From NCBI RefSeq assembly GCF_937128415.1, contig NZ_CAKZMJ010000036.1, positions 1 to 64,000 on the forward strand: a DNA stretch of 64,000 nt. The letters run 5' to 3'. The DNA is from an uncultured Caldilinea sp. GTDB lineage: Bacteria > Chloroflexota > Anaerolineae > Caldilineales > Caldilineaceae. Positions 38,308 through 64,000 of the stretch are shown here, one piece after another. The position numbers were made by a program, and so were the translations under genes. The notes beneath the pieces were generated by a model. The model was not told where the DNA came from. It saw only the letters and a program-made list of their open reading frames with translations, and made no database searches. Position 1 is the first letter of the stretch; every line of letters begins with the position of its first letter.

Positions 38308-39306
38308 TCAGCAGTTGATGTAAGCCGCCGAAGCGCACGGGGCGTCCAACAAGGGGGTCAGCTCCTCGTCGAGCCAGCAGAGCGTCAGGGAGCAGCCGGC
38401 CATGTCGAGCGAAGTGACCATTTCGTTGACGATCGGCTTGTAGGGCGAAAGTCCTTCGGCCAGCAGGCGGCGATGCACGTCCTTGTAGAGCACGAACATT
38501 TCTTCGTACTGGGTGGCGCCCAGGCCGTTGAGCAACACCGCCACCGTCGATCCGGCGTCGGGCGGCGCGTCGGCGAGCAGTGCGTCCAGCAACAGGTCGG
38601 CGATCTCGCGCGCCGGTCGCATGTGGCTGGATTGTACGCCCGGCTCGCCGTGCACGCCCAAGCCCAGCTCCATGCGGCCGGGTTCGACGGTGAAGAGCGG
38701 CGCCGATTGCCCAGGAAGGGTGCAGCCGCCAAAGGCTACGCCAAAGGAGCGCGTGCGTGCGTTGGCCTTGCGCGCCAGCCGCTCGACCTCGTCGAGGCTG
38801 TCCCCGCGTGCAGCCGCAGCGCCTGCAATTTTGAAGACAAAAAAGTCGCCCGCGATGCCGCGGCGCTCGTCCTCCTGCCCGCGCGGGGCGGAGGCGACGT
38901 CGTCGGTGACGCGCACGGTGCGCACGTCGATCCCCTCCTCCTGGCAGCGCAGCTCCGCCATGTCGAAGTTGAGCACGTCGCCGCTGTAGTTGCCGTAGCA
39001 GTAGAGCACGCCGGCGTCGCTCGCCACCGCCTTGGTGACGCGATAGACCTGCTCCGCCGAAGGGGCCGCAAAGACGTTGCCCATCACCGCCGCAGCCGCC
39101 AACCCAGGCCCGACGTAGCCGCAAAAAGCCGGGTAGTGGCCGGAGCCGCCGCCGATCACGAGCGCCACCTTGCCCGGCCGCGGCGCATCGAGCGCCATTA
39201 CGCCGGAGGCGCCGGGCACGCGGCGGACGAAGCGGCCATAGGCGGCCACAAAGCCTTCGATCAACTCTTCACGGAAATCGGCCGGATCGTTGTAGAGTTT
39301 GGTCAT
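38308..39306 (-). CDS. dhaK: Dihydroxyacetone kinase subunit K, divergent copy
   Basis: A 332-residue substrate-binding subunit. The nucleotide-free Gly loop is VIGGGSGHYPAFCGYVG (residues about 49-65), where classical DhaK has GHEPxHxGFVG. The substrate-binding His is kept in GLGVHGEPG (near 216). This variant and the 25-residue shorter length set it apart from the DhaK at 45217 and suggest a different ketose, for example a tetrulose. The ATG at 39306 is preceded by GGAGGAGG. Upstream is a 199-bp gap with repeat remnants. Confidence 0.9.
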   Translation of the reverse strand: MTKLYNDPADFREELIEGFVAAYGRFVRRVPGASGVMALDAPRPGKVALVIGGGSGHYPAFCGYVGPGLAAAAVMGNVFAAPSAEQVYRVTKAVASDAGVLYCYGNYSGDVLNFDMAELRCQEEGIDVRTVRVTDDVASAPRGQEDERRGIAGDFFVFKIAGAAAARGDSLDEVERLARKANARTRSFGVAFGGCTLPGQSAPLFTVEPGRMELGLGVHGEPGVQSSHMRPAREIADLLLDALLADAPPDAGSTVAVLLNGLGATQYEEMFVLYKDVHRRLLAEGLSPYKPIVNEMVTSLDMAGCSLTLCWLDEELTPLLDAPCASAAYINC

Positions 39307-39339
39307 TGCGCCTCCTCCTCCCTGGAGATGCTTCGTATT

Positions 39340-39452
39340 GGAGATTCTTAGGAGCAACCGCCGTCGGTTGATGACCGACGTCTGGCGTCAGGCCACGCTT
39401 CCGGCGTGACATCCCGACCGCGGCTGAGAGCCGCAGCTACGATAATTGCCCA
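39340..39452. repeat. Partial REP-like palindromes upstream of dhaK2
   Basis: Contains CGTCGGT-tgatg-ACCGACG (near 39362-39381), CACGC-ttccg-GCGTG, and a GCGGCT-gag-AGCCGC palindrome followed by agctacg (near 39420), the same second element as in the arrays at 17882 and 29460. It lies between the cupin stop and dhaK2. Confidence 0.6.
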
Positions 39453-39505
39453 GTTGTTTTGTTAAAAACCATCGTTCGGCGCTGCGTCCTTCTCTGCTTC
39501 CCCCG

Positions 39506-39942
39506 CTACACCCGTATAAATGCAGCCACCTCTGGATTCCGCCGCAAGGCTTCGAGGTCGGCGGCGGTGGGAAGCTGTGGACGGTCGCGGCGCGCGTTGA
39601 CGATGCAGAGGAAGCCCAACGGCTCATCGCCCGCCGGCTGAAACTGATGCCACGTCATGGGAGGCACCAGGATCAGATCGTAGAGGCGAATGTCATGCAC
39701 TGCATCGCCGACCAGGACGCGGCCTTCGCCGCGCACGACCATGACGGCGTGCTCGTGTTCGTGCCGCTCCAGCGTGGAATAGCCCCCCGGCGCCACCTCG
39801 AAGTAACGCCACTGAAACTCCATCCCCTCACCTTCAAAAAGGGTCTGTCGGGTGACGTGGCGAAAGGTCGTCGTTCCATCCTGCTTGTATTCGAGCACCG
39901 GCGTGCCTTCCCAACGGCATTCGCCCAAATGCGCGCGGAAGA

Positions 39943-39946
<4 letters not shown>
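39506..39946 (-). CDS. Cupin-domain protein
   Basis: 146 residues forming a single cupin barrel. The first metal motif reads LERHEHEHAVMVVRGEG (three His, residues about 59-75) and the second is LVPPMTWHQFQPAG (near 92-105, His conserved), so a bound metal is likely. Function open: sugar isomerase, methylsulfurylase or regulatory binding. The start overlaps the stop of the RuBisCO-like gene (ATGA), so the two are translationally coupled. In Rhodospirillum rubrum a cupin also acts directly after a RuBisCO-like isomerase, which makes the pairing notable. Confidence 0.85.
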
Positions 39947-41046
<1,100 letters not shown>

Positions 41047-41064
41047 GGTGACTTTCCTTTGGAC

Positions 41065-46290
<5,226 letters not shown>

Positions 46291-46305
46291 GGGCGGCTCC
46301 ATCAA

Positions 46306-46339
46306 GAAGTCATGGTGTTGGAAGTCACGGTGTTGGAAG

Positions 46340-46350
<11 letters not shown>
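46306..46350. repeat. Three 15-bp tandem repeats before dhaK
   Basis: Units gaagtcayggtgttg at 46306, 46321 and 46336 span the stop codon of the ABC ATPase (TGA at 46342-46340) and the ATPase-dhaK spacer. Expansion seems to have lengthened the spacer. Confidence 0.8.
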
Positions 46351-47452
<1,102 letters not shown>

Positions 47453-47456
47453 AGGT

Positions 47457-48563
47457 TCACTCCGACACTTTGCAAACGCCGATGCGGCGTCCTTCTTGAA
47501 AGACCACCATCTGCTGCGGGGGAATGCTGATGCGCACAACTTGATCGATCTCCACGTGCTGTTGCGTCTGGTCGTCGCTGCGCAGCACGGTGGTGAGCAC
47601 GACGCCGTTCACGTCCAGGTAGACGATCTCCTCGCCGCCCAGGTCCTCGCGCAACAGGACCTTCGCCTGATGGGTCAGCCAGCCGTCGGCGGGCGGCGCG
47701 CCGATGCGAATGTGCTCCGGCCGCACGCCGACCTGGACGTCGCCGAAGGGTTTTTCCGGTCGCTCGCCGTCGAACTTCATGCAGGCGAGGGGCGTCTCCA
47801 CCAGCAGTTCACCGCTTTGTTGCCGCAACATGCCCGGCGTCAGGTTCGCCTGTGGAAAGGCGACGTGATGCATGGTCTGCACGCGCTGAGGGTTGGCGTA
47901 GAGCGCCTCCGGCGCGCCGCATTCGACGATCTCGCCGGCGTCGAGCACGGCGATCTTGCTGGCGAGCATGAGCGACTCGACGGCGTCCGAGGTCGTGTAG
48001 ATGAAAGTGACCTTGAGCAGCTCCTGCGTGCGCTTGAGGTCGTCGATCAGGCGTTCGCGCAGCTTGAAGTCGAGGCCGACCAGCGGGTCGTCGAGCACGT
48101 AGATGTCGGTGCGCTTGATCAGGCCGCGCGCGATTGCCACGCGCTGCTTTTGGCCGCCGCTCAACTGGTCGGGCTTGCGATCGAGCAGGTCCTGGATGCC
48201 GAGCAGCCCGGCGACGCGCTGCACTTCCGGCTCGATCTCGGCCTTGGGCACGCGCGCCAGGTCGAGCGGATAGGAGATGTTCTGACGCACGGTGAAATGC
48301 GGGTAGAGGGCAAAGGATTGCGGCACGTAGCCGATGTTGCGCTCCCCGGCGGAAAGCTTGGAGACGTCGGCCCCGCGCAAGATCACGCGCCCCTGATCCG
48401 GCGCTTCCAGGCCGGTCAGCAGCCGCACGAGCACCGATTTTCCCGAAGCAGGCAGCCCAAAGACCACCATGAAATCGCCTGACTCAACGGTCAGGCTCAC
48501 ATCTTTCAAAACTTGTTTGCGGCCATAGCGTTTGGCCAGATTCTGCAATTCGACAGCAATCAT
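47457..48563 (-). CDS. ABC importer ATPase B (degenerate Walker B and H-loop)
   Basis: A 368-residue subunit. Walker A is GLPASGKS, Q-loop GYVPQSFALYPHF, and the signature LSGGQKQR is intact. Walker B reads IYVLDDPLVGLD, with Asp in place of the catalytic Glu. The H-loop reads YTTSDAVES, with Ser in place of His. These changes predict that its own catalytic half-site is weak, while its signature can complete the site of ATPase A. TOBE-type C-terminus. Located after the small membrane protein in the operon. Confidence 0.92.
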   Translation of the reverse strand: MIAVELQNLAKRYGRKQVLKDVSLTVESGDFMVVFGLPASGKSVLVRLLTGLEAPDQGRVILRGADVSKLSAGERNIGYVPQSFALYPHFTVRQNISYPLDLARVPKAEIEPEVQRVAGLLGIQDLLDRKPDQLSGGQKQRVAIARGLIKRTDIYVLDDPLVGLDFKLRERLIDDLKRTQELLKVTFIYTTSDAVESLMLASKIAVLDAGEIVECGAPEALYANPQRVQTMHHVAFPQANLTPGMLRQQSGELLVETPLACMKFDGERPEKPFGDVQVGVRPEHIRIGAPPADGWLTHQAKVLLREDLGGEEIVYLDVNGVVLTTVLRSDDQTQQHVEIDQVVRISIPPQQMVVFQEGRRIGVCKVSE

Positions 48564-48590
48564 GCGTCGCCCGTTTCTCGCTAGGTGTTG

Positions 48591-48878
48591 TCACCGCCCC
48601 AACGACGCCAACCACGGCGCCAGAGCGATGCTGATGGCGAAGATCAAAACGATCAGAGAGACAAACCAGAGATAAAGCAACGCCGAGCGCCTGAAATTGG
48701 CCGTCGGCGGGATGTTGCCGACGGCGATCTGGCTCAGCGCAGAGAGCACCAGCGAAACCAGGCCGATCTGGTAAAGACGCATGCTCACCTGCTGGCCGAT
48801 CAGCACGATGCTGATCAACATCCACGCCACCAACACAGCCTGCAGCGTCGCAGCAAACGGACGTCTGGCGATGTTCAT
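48591..48878 (-). CDS. Small membrane protein of ABC operon
   Basis: A 95-residue protein with about three hydrophobic helices (FAATLQAVLVAWMLISIVLIG, IGLVSLVLSALSQIAVG, YLWFVSLIVLIFAISIALAP). The ATG at 48878 is preceded by GGAGAGG and lies 1 bp after the permease stop. A small membrane protein occupies a comparable place in Rhizobium-type glycerol ABC operons (glpSTPQV with a DUF2160 protein). I cannot claim homology. It may be an accessory subunit of the importer. Confidence 0.75.
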   Translation of the reverse strand: MNIARRPFAATLQAVLVAWMLISIVLIGQQVSMRLYQIGLVSLVLSALSQIAVGNIPPTANFRRSALLYLWFVSLIVLIFAISIALAPWLASLGR

Positions 48879-48879
48879 C

Positions 48880-49713
<834 letters not shown>

Positions 49714-49714
49714 T

Positions 49715-50671
<957 letters not shown>

Positions 50672-50767
50672 ATGGATTCTCAGACTGATTGGTTACATTT
50701 CATCGGCGCCGCCGACCTCCGCCTGGCGAAAACCGACCGGCCGCGGCGGCGCCAGATGACTCCGCCA

Positions 50768-52309
<1,542 letters not shown>

Positions 52310-52457
52310 GGTTGGATTGCCTCCTTTTTCCATCAACTGGATAGCCATTTATCGTTCCACGCAGGACGACGGAAGCGCTCTGCGCAGAGCACACAGAACA
52401 ACGCTGGGGAGCTCCATTTCCAGGGTTCGATCCAAGAAGCGACTTCATGAACGCTTC

Positions 52458-53228
<771 letters not shown>

Positions 53229-53409
53229 AGATCACCTCTTGCGTTTTATCGATGGGTGTTGATTCGGGTTGCGCTTTGTATGAGTGACGTCAGTTGCAAA
53301 CACATTCATTGCGCCGGAATGAATGCACCGCGCAGCGCGCAAGCAAGCCTCGCGGCCAGAGGCGTCATCGCCAGAGACGTTCGGCAAGTGCGCACATATT
53401 TTCCACCAA

Positions 53410-53454
53410 TGCACGGACGTGCAAGATGGTAACACAACCATGATGGGTTGTCAA
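53410..53454 (-). promoter_or_regulatory. Promoter with downstream palindrome for SDR-ABC-dha block
   Basis: On the minus strand TTGACA (53454-53449), a 17-bp spacer and TACCAT (53431-53426). The spacer contains the inverted repeat ACAACC-atgatg-GGTTGT (about 53434-53451, partly covering the -35). Just downstream of the -10 is the palindrome TGCACG-tc-CGTGCA (53423-53410). The layout suggests repressor binding, perhaps by the SorC protein. The region between 53229 and 53409 holds a leader of about 180 nt with no gene that I recognise. Confidence 0.55.
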
Positions 53455-53509
53455 TTCGCTGAAAAACGGCCTCTTCGCCTCGAGTGTGCGCGGAGAGCGC
53501 GCAGGGTTG

Positions 53510-54667
53510 CTACGCTGCAGCCAGCAGCACGGCGGTCAGCTCCTCGTCGGTGAGGACAATAGGGTTCGCCTTCATGCTCGACGCTGCACGCGCCTTGGCG
53601 ACCACCAGCGGAGCGTCGTCATTCTTAAAGCCATAGTGAGAAAGGGGCGGAATCTCGAAGGCGTTGACCAGCGAGCGCAGCCAGGCGATGGCGTCCTCGA
53701 TGGTGGCGTCCGCGCCGCCGGTGAGTAAAACCGCCAGCTCGGCGTAGCGCGCCAGGGCCGGATGATTCGGCTGGCGTTGGCGCAAGGCGCGCACATTGGC
53801 GGCGCACACTTCGGGCAGCAAGGCGGCGCAGATGGCGCCATGCGGCGCGTGATACATGCCGCCGAAGGGGCCGGCGAAGCCGTGCACGGCGCCAAGGCCG
53901 GCGTTGGCAAGCGCCAAACCGCCGCAGAGGCTGGCGAAGGCCATATCGCGCCGCGCGGCGACGTTGCGCCCATCGCGCACGACGATCGGCAACGCACGGG
54001 CGGCGTGGCGCAGCCCCTCGCGACAGATGGCGTCGGTCAGTGGGTTGGCCCGGCTCGACACGAACGGCTCGATCAGTTGGGTGAGCGCATCCATGCCGGT
54101 GGCGGCGCTCACCGAGGGGGGAGCAGAATACGTGAGCTCCGGATCGACCAGCGCCACGCGCGGCAACATGGTGGCGCTGCGCACGCTCACCTTGACGCCA
54201 TGCTGTGGGGAGGCGAGCACGGCGTTGCGCGTCACCTCGCTGCCGGTGCCCGCAGTGGTGGGAATGGCGATCACAGGCAGGGAGGGGTTCGTCAGCGGCT
54301 GCGCCTTGCCGATCACCTCCAGGTAATCAAAAACATCGCCCGGATTGGCGGCCAGGGCGGCGATCGCCTTCGCAGCGTCGATGGCGCTGCCGCCGCCGAA
54401 ACCGATCACCAGTTCCGCCTTGCTGCGCTGCGCAGCCTCGACGCCGGCCACGGCGTCGGCGACGGTGGGTTCGCCGGCCACGCTGAAAACAGCCGCCTTG
54501 ATTTCGGCGGCCTCGAGCAGATCGAACAGCGGCTGCGCACGCTCCGGGTGGGCGCCGGTTACAACCAGCGCGCGCTTGCCCAGAGCGCCTGCCAACGCGC
54601 CCACCTCCTGCAACGTCCCCTCGCCGAAGAGAATGCGTTGCGCAGTGGCGAATTCAAACTTAGACAT
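53510..54667 (-). CDS. Iron-containing alcohol dehydrogenase
   Basis: A 385-residue group III dehydrogenase. The NAD-binding GFGGGSAIDAAKA (residues about 88-100) and PTTAGTGSEVT are typical. Metal ligands: Asp in GMDALTQ (near 193), His in GLGAVHG and His in YHAPHG (near 260-275). The position normally His four residues after the Asp is Gln, as in some subfamilies, so metal binding may differ. Likely oxidises glycerol or a small polyol/hydroxyketone. Last gene of the upstream block, 12 bp after the GpsA-like gene; AAGGGGAA precedes its ATG. Confidence 0.92.
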   Translation of the reverse strand: MSKFEFATAQRILFGEGTLQEVGALAGALGKRALVVTGAHPERAQPLFDLLEAAEIKAAVFSVAGEPTVADAVAGVEAAQRSKAELVIGFGGGSAIDAAKAIAALAANPGDVFDYLEVIGKAQPLTNPSLPVIAIPTTAGTGSEVTRNAVLASPQHGVKVSVRSATMLPRVALVDPELTYSAPPSVSAATGMDALTQLIEPFVSSRANPLTDAICREGLRHAARALPIVVRDGRNVAARRDMAFASLCGGLALANAGLGAVHGFAGPFGGMYHAPHGAICAALLPEVCAANVRALRQRQPNHPALARYAELAVLLTGGADATIEDAIAWLRSLVNAFEIPPLSHYGFKNDDAPLVVAKARAASSMKANPIVLTDEELTAVLLAAA

Positions 54668-54679
54668 CCGTTCCCCTTT

Positions 54680-55744
<1,065 letters not shown>

Positions 55745-55794
55745 AATCAATTCCCTGTTCCGTATGGTGGATTGGAGTTTCTGTTGATTTCACC

Positions 55795-57801
<2,007 letters not shown>

Positions 57802-57805
<4 letters not shown>

Positions 57806-57881
57806 GTCGGACCATGCTCCCCCTTTGTGTCTTCGCGCCTTGATGGTCGCCTACTTCGCACCCAGGGCGAATGCAGCAGCT

Positions 57882-57885
<4 letters not shown>
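57802..57885 (-). CDS. 27-codon mini-ORF created by duplication
   Basis: The frame starts at ATG 57885, overlapping the FGGY kinase stop (ATGA), and encodes MKLLHSP followed by about 14 unique residues and then GEHGPT-stop, which in turn overlaps the ATG of the Zn-dehydrogenase (ATGA at 57805-57802). It carries the dehydrogenase start and the kinase end. No known function; it probably only relays ribosomes, but it may be translated. Confidence 0.55.
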
Positions 57886-59435
<1,550 letters not shown>

Positions 59436-59448
59436 AGTTCTGTCCTTC

Positions 59449-60228
59449 CTATCGCATTTCCTGGCCGCCGTTGACGTTGATCGCCTGGCCGGTCATGTAG
59501 CTCGCCTGATCTGAGGCCAAAAACAACAATGCGTTGCACACATCGTCGTAGGTGCATGGCCGGCGCAACGGAACGGCGTCGATGTATTTCTGGCGCACTT
59601 CTGCTTCCGTGATCTGGAAACGCGCTGCGTACTGTTTGTACAACGAATTCACCCATAGCGGCGAATCGAGCAGATGGCCGGGGCAGATGGCGTTGACGCG
59701 AATTCCATATTCCGCCAGCTCAAGCGCCAGGCTCTGCGTCAGTCCGATGCCCGCCGCCTTGCTGGCGCAATAGGCGCCGTTGCCGAAGCTGCCGCGCAGG
59801 CCGGAGATGGAGTTGATCTGAATGATGACGCCCCTCCGCTGCGCCTTCATGACAGGAGCGACATATTTGGCGCACAGGAAGTAGCCGGTCAGGTTGACGT
59901 CGATCACGCGACGGAAACTGGCGCTGTCCAGCTCGGTCGCCTGACCGGCGATCACGACGCCGGCATTGGCGACGAGCAGATCGATGCGGCCCCAGGCGGC
60001 GACCGTCTGAGCGACCATCGCCGCCACATCTTCCTCCACCGTGACGTCAGCGTGCACGGCCAGGGCAGGGCGTCCGGTGAGTTGTTCCAGCTCCTGCGCT
60101 GTGGCGCGTGCGCTCTCGGCGTTGCGATCCACGACCGCCACCTGTGCGCCCGCCTCCGCCAGCCTTCGGCAGATCGCCTGTCCCAAGCCCTGGCCGCCAC
60201 CGGTGACGATGGCGATTTGGTTATTCAT
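59449..60228 (-). CDS. SrlD-like sugar-alcohol (phosphate) dehydrogenase, SDR
   Basis: A 259-residue SDR resembling sorbitol-6-phosphate 2-dehydrogenase. TGGGQGLGQ at 9-17 follows the SrlD GGGQxLG pattern; DLLVANAG, NLTGYFLCAKY, IIQINSISG (catalytic Ser), YCASKAAGIGLTQSLALELAEYGI (Tyr-Lys), a YIDAVPLRR motif and the end TGQAINVNGGQEMR all parallel SrlD. It oxidises a polyol or polyol phosphate with NAD. First gene of the upstream block, driven by the promoter-operator near 60423. The ATG at 60228 lacks a strong ribosome binding site. Confidence 0.9.
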   Translation of the reverse strand: MNNQIAIVTGGGQGLGQAICRRLAEAGAQVAVVDRNAESARATAQELEQLTGRPALAVHADVTVEEDVAAMVAQTVAAWGRIDLLVANAGVVIAGQATELDSASFRRVIDVNLTGYFLCAKYVAPVMKAQRRGVIIQINSISGLRGSFGNGAYCASKAAGIGLTQSLALELAEYGIRVNAICPGHLLDSPLWVNSLYKQYAARFQITEAEVRQKYIDAVPLRRPCTYDDVCNALLFLASDQASYMTGQAINVNGGQEMR

Positions 60229-60392
60229 GGGACCGGGACTTCCGGCGACCAGAGTGGGACGCGTCGCCGCGTGCGCATTGCACGTGACCGGGTTGCCTGC
60301 ATCAGAACCTCAACTCAAGCGAACACAAAAAGACTATTTGAATTTCCGGCTTTTTGGGAGCAAGCAGAAAATAGCTGCACCTATCTTGCACA

Positions 60393-60451
60393 TTTGTCCA
60401 CAGTGTGGACAAACTTGCAAACAGCGTAGCACAGTCAATAGGGATTGTCAA
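60393..60451 (-). promoter_or_regulatory. Promoter and 21-bp palindromic operator of polyol block
   Basis: Minus strand: TTGACA (60451-60446), a 17-bp spacer and TACGCT (60428-60423). Directly downstream is a perfect 21-bp palindrome at 60413-60393: TTTGTCCACA, one central base, TGTGGACAAA. Placed over the expected start of transcription, it is a likely repressor site, probably for the SorC regulator of the same block. The rest of the 280-bp gap shows no gene. Confidence 0.65.
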
Positions 60452-60508
60452 GCGGGAAAATTGGGGACTGCAATTGCAACTCCGCGTTTCTGCAAGGATT
60501 GGGCGCCA

Positions 60509-62617
<2,109 letters not shown>

Positions 62618-62811
62618 AGCAACGATCTCGTAGTAACATATCAAGTCAAACATGGAGCACAAAAGCGATGAACTCTCACGCAGCCACCAGGCCGCCGATC
62701 TTCTTCCGTCCCTCTTCTTTGCGCCTCTGTGGCTTCGCGTTCATGTGCATTTGTCTTAAGCGCTCCAGCCGTCGATTCAGCATGTTACCGTGAATTCAGG
62801 GGGAGGCCAAG

Positions 62812-63900
<1,089 letters not shown>

Positions 63901-63905
63901 AGCGC

Positions 63906-64000
63906 ATGGCTGCCTTCTTATTCTCCCTCGCCGCCGGTTTTCTCTTCTATGCGCAACAGATCACCCTCGCCGCCGCTGCGCTTTCCGAGGGCAGGCGCCG
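63906..64000 (+). CDS. Start of a membrane protein, truncated by window end
   Basis: The ATG at 63906, 5 bp after the aminotransferase stop and preceded by AAAGGGTGA, opens a hydrophobic frame (MAAFLFSLAAGFLFYAQQ). Only about 31 residues are visible. Probably a transporter or other integral membrane protein co-transcribed with the aminotransferase; family not determined. Confidence 0.5.
   Translation, partial: MAAFLFSLAAGFLFYAQQITLAAAALSEGRR

Overview
This is GC-rich bacterial DNA with densely packed genes and many sugar-type ABC importers. Several things together suggest a Chloroflexota member, perhaps of the Caldilineales: large carbohydrate operons, a SpoVS gene outside any sporulation locus, a threonine synthase with an N-terminal Cys-rich segment, and interspersed palindromic repeats. 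This lineage is inferred from gene content only. I saw no rRNA, tRNA, CRISPR array, phage gene or transposase.

Left part (1-17.1 kb), mixed housekeeping: the start of a heptad-repeat coiled-coil protein that runs off the left edge, thrC, an acidic unknown protein, a Cys-rich small protein coupled to a patatin-like phospholipase, imidazolonepropionase (hutI) with an M20 amidohydrolase, tex, a secreted multidomain GH13 amylase/pullulanase, a kinase-like unknown and a class III aminotransferase.

Middle (17.1-30.0 kb), plus strand: a DeoR regulator, a palindromic repeat array, then btpA-like, FGGY kinase, SDR, a four-gene Fe/polyamine-type ABC importer that looks less GC-rich than its surroundings, a three-gene sugar ABC importer and an inositol-monophosphatase-like enzyme. 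A second repeat array closes the block.

30.0-37.4 kb, minus strand: a C69-type peptidase, a 1131-residue fusion of a GHMP sugar kinase with a UDP-sugar pyrophosphorylase-type domain, a WYL-domain protein and SpoVS.

37.6-60.2 kb, minus strand: a polyol/ketose catabolic supercluster in two transcriptional blocks. The upstream block (60.2-53.5 kb) is SrlD-like dehydrogenase, FGGY kinase, Zn-dehydrogenase, SorC regulator, GpsA-like dehydrogenase and iron alcohol dehydrogenase. The downstream block (53.2-37.6 kb) is SDR, a six-gene ABC importer with two different ATPases, DhaK-DhaL-DhaM with a complete PTS relay in one chain, PfkB kinase, RuBisCO-like protein, cupin, and a second DhaK-DhaL pair. 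I read this as import of a small polyol or ketose (or an acid derived from one), oxidation and phosphorylation, a RuBisCO-like carbon rearrangement or decarboxylation, and phosphorylation of the resulting triose or tetrulose by PEP-driven Dha kinase. The substrate is unknown. This is the best candidate for an undescribed system in the window. Two details deserve attention: the ATPase pair has complementary degenerate motifs, and an 80-bp duplication has made a translationally coupled 27-codon mini-ORF.

Right end: a UvrD-like ATPase with a divergent Walker B region, a class V aminotransferase, and the start of a membrane protein cut by the window edge.
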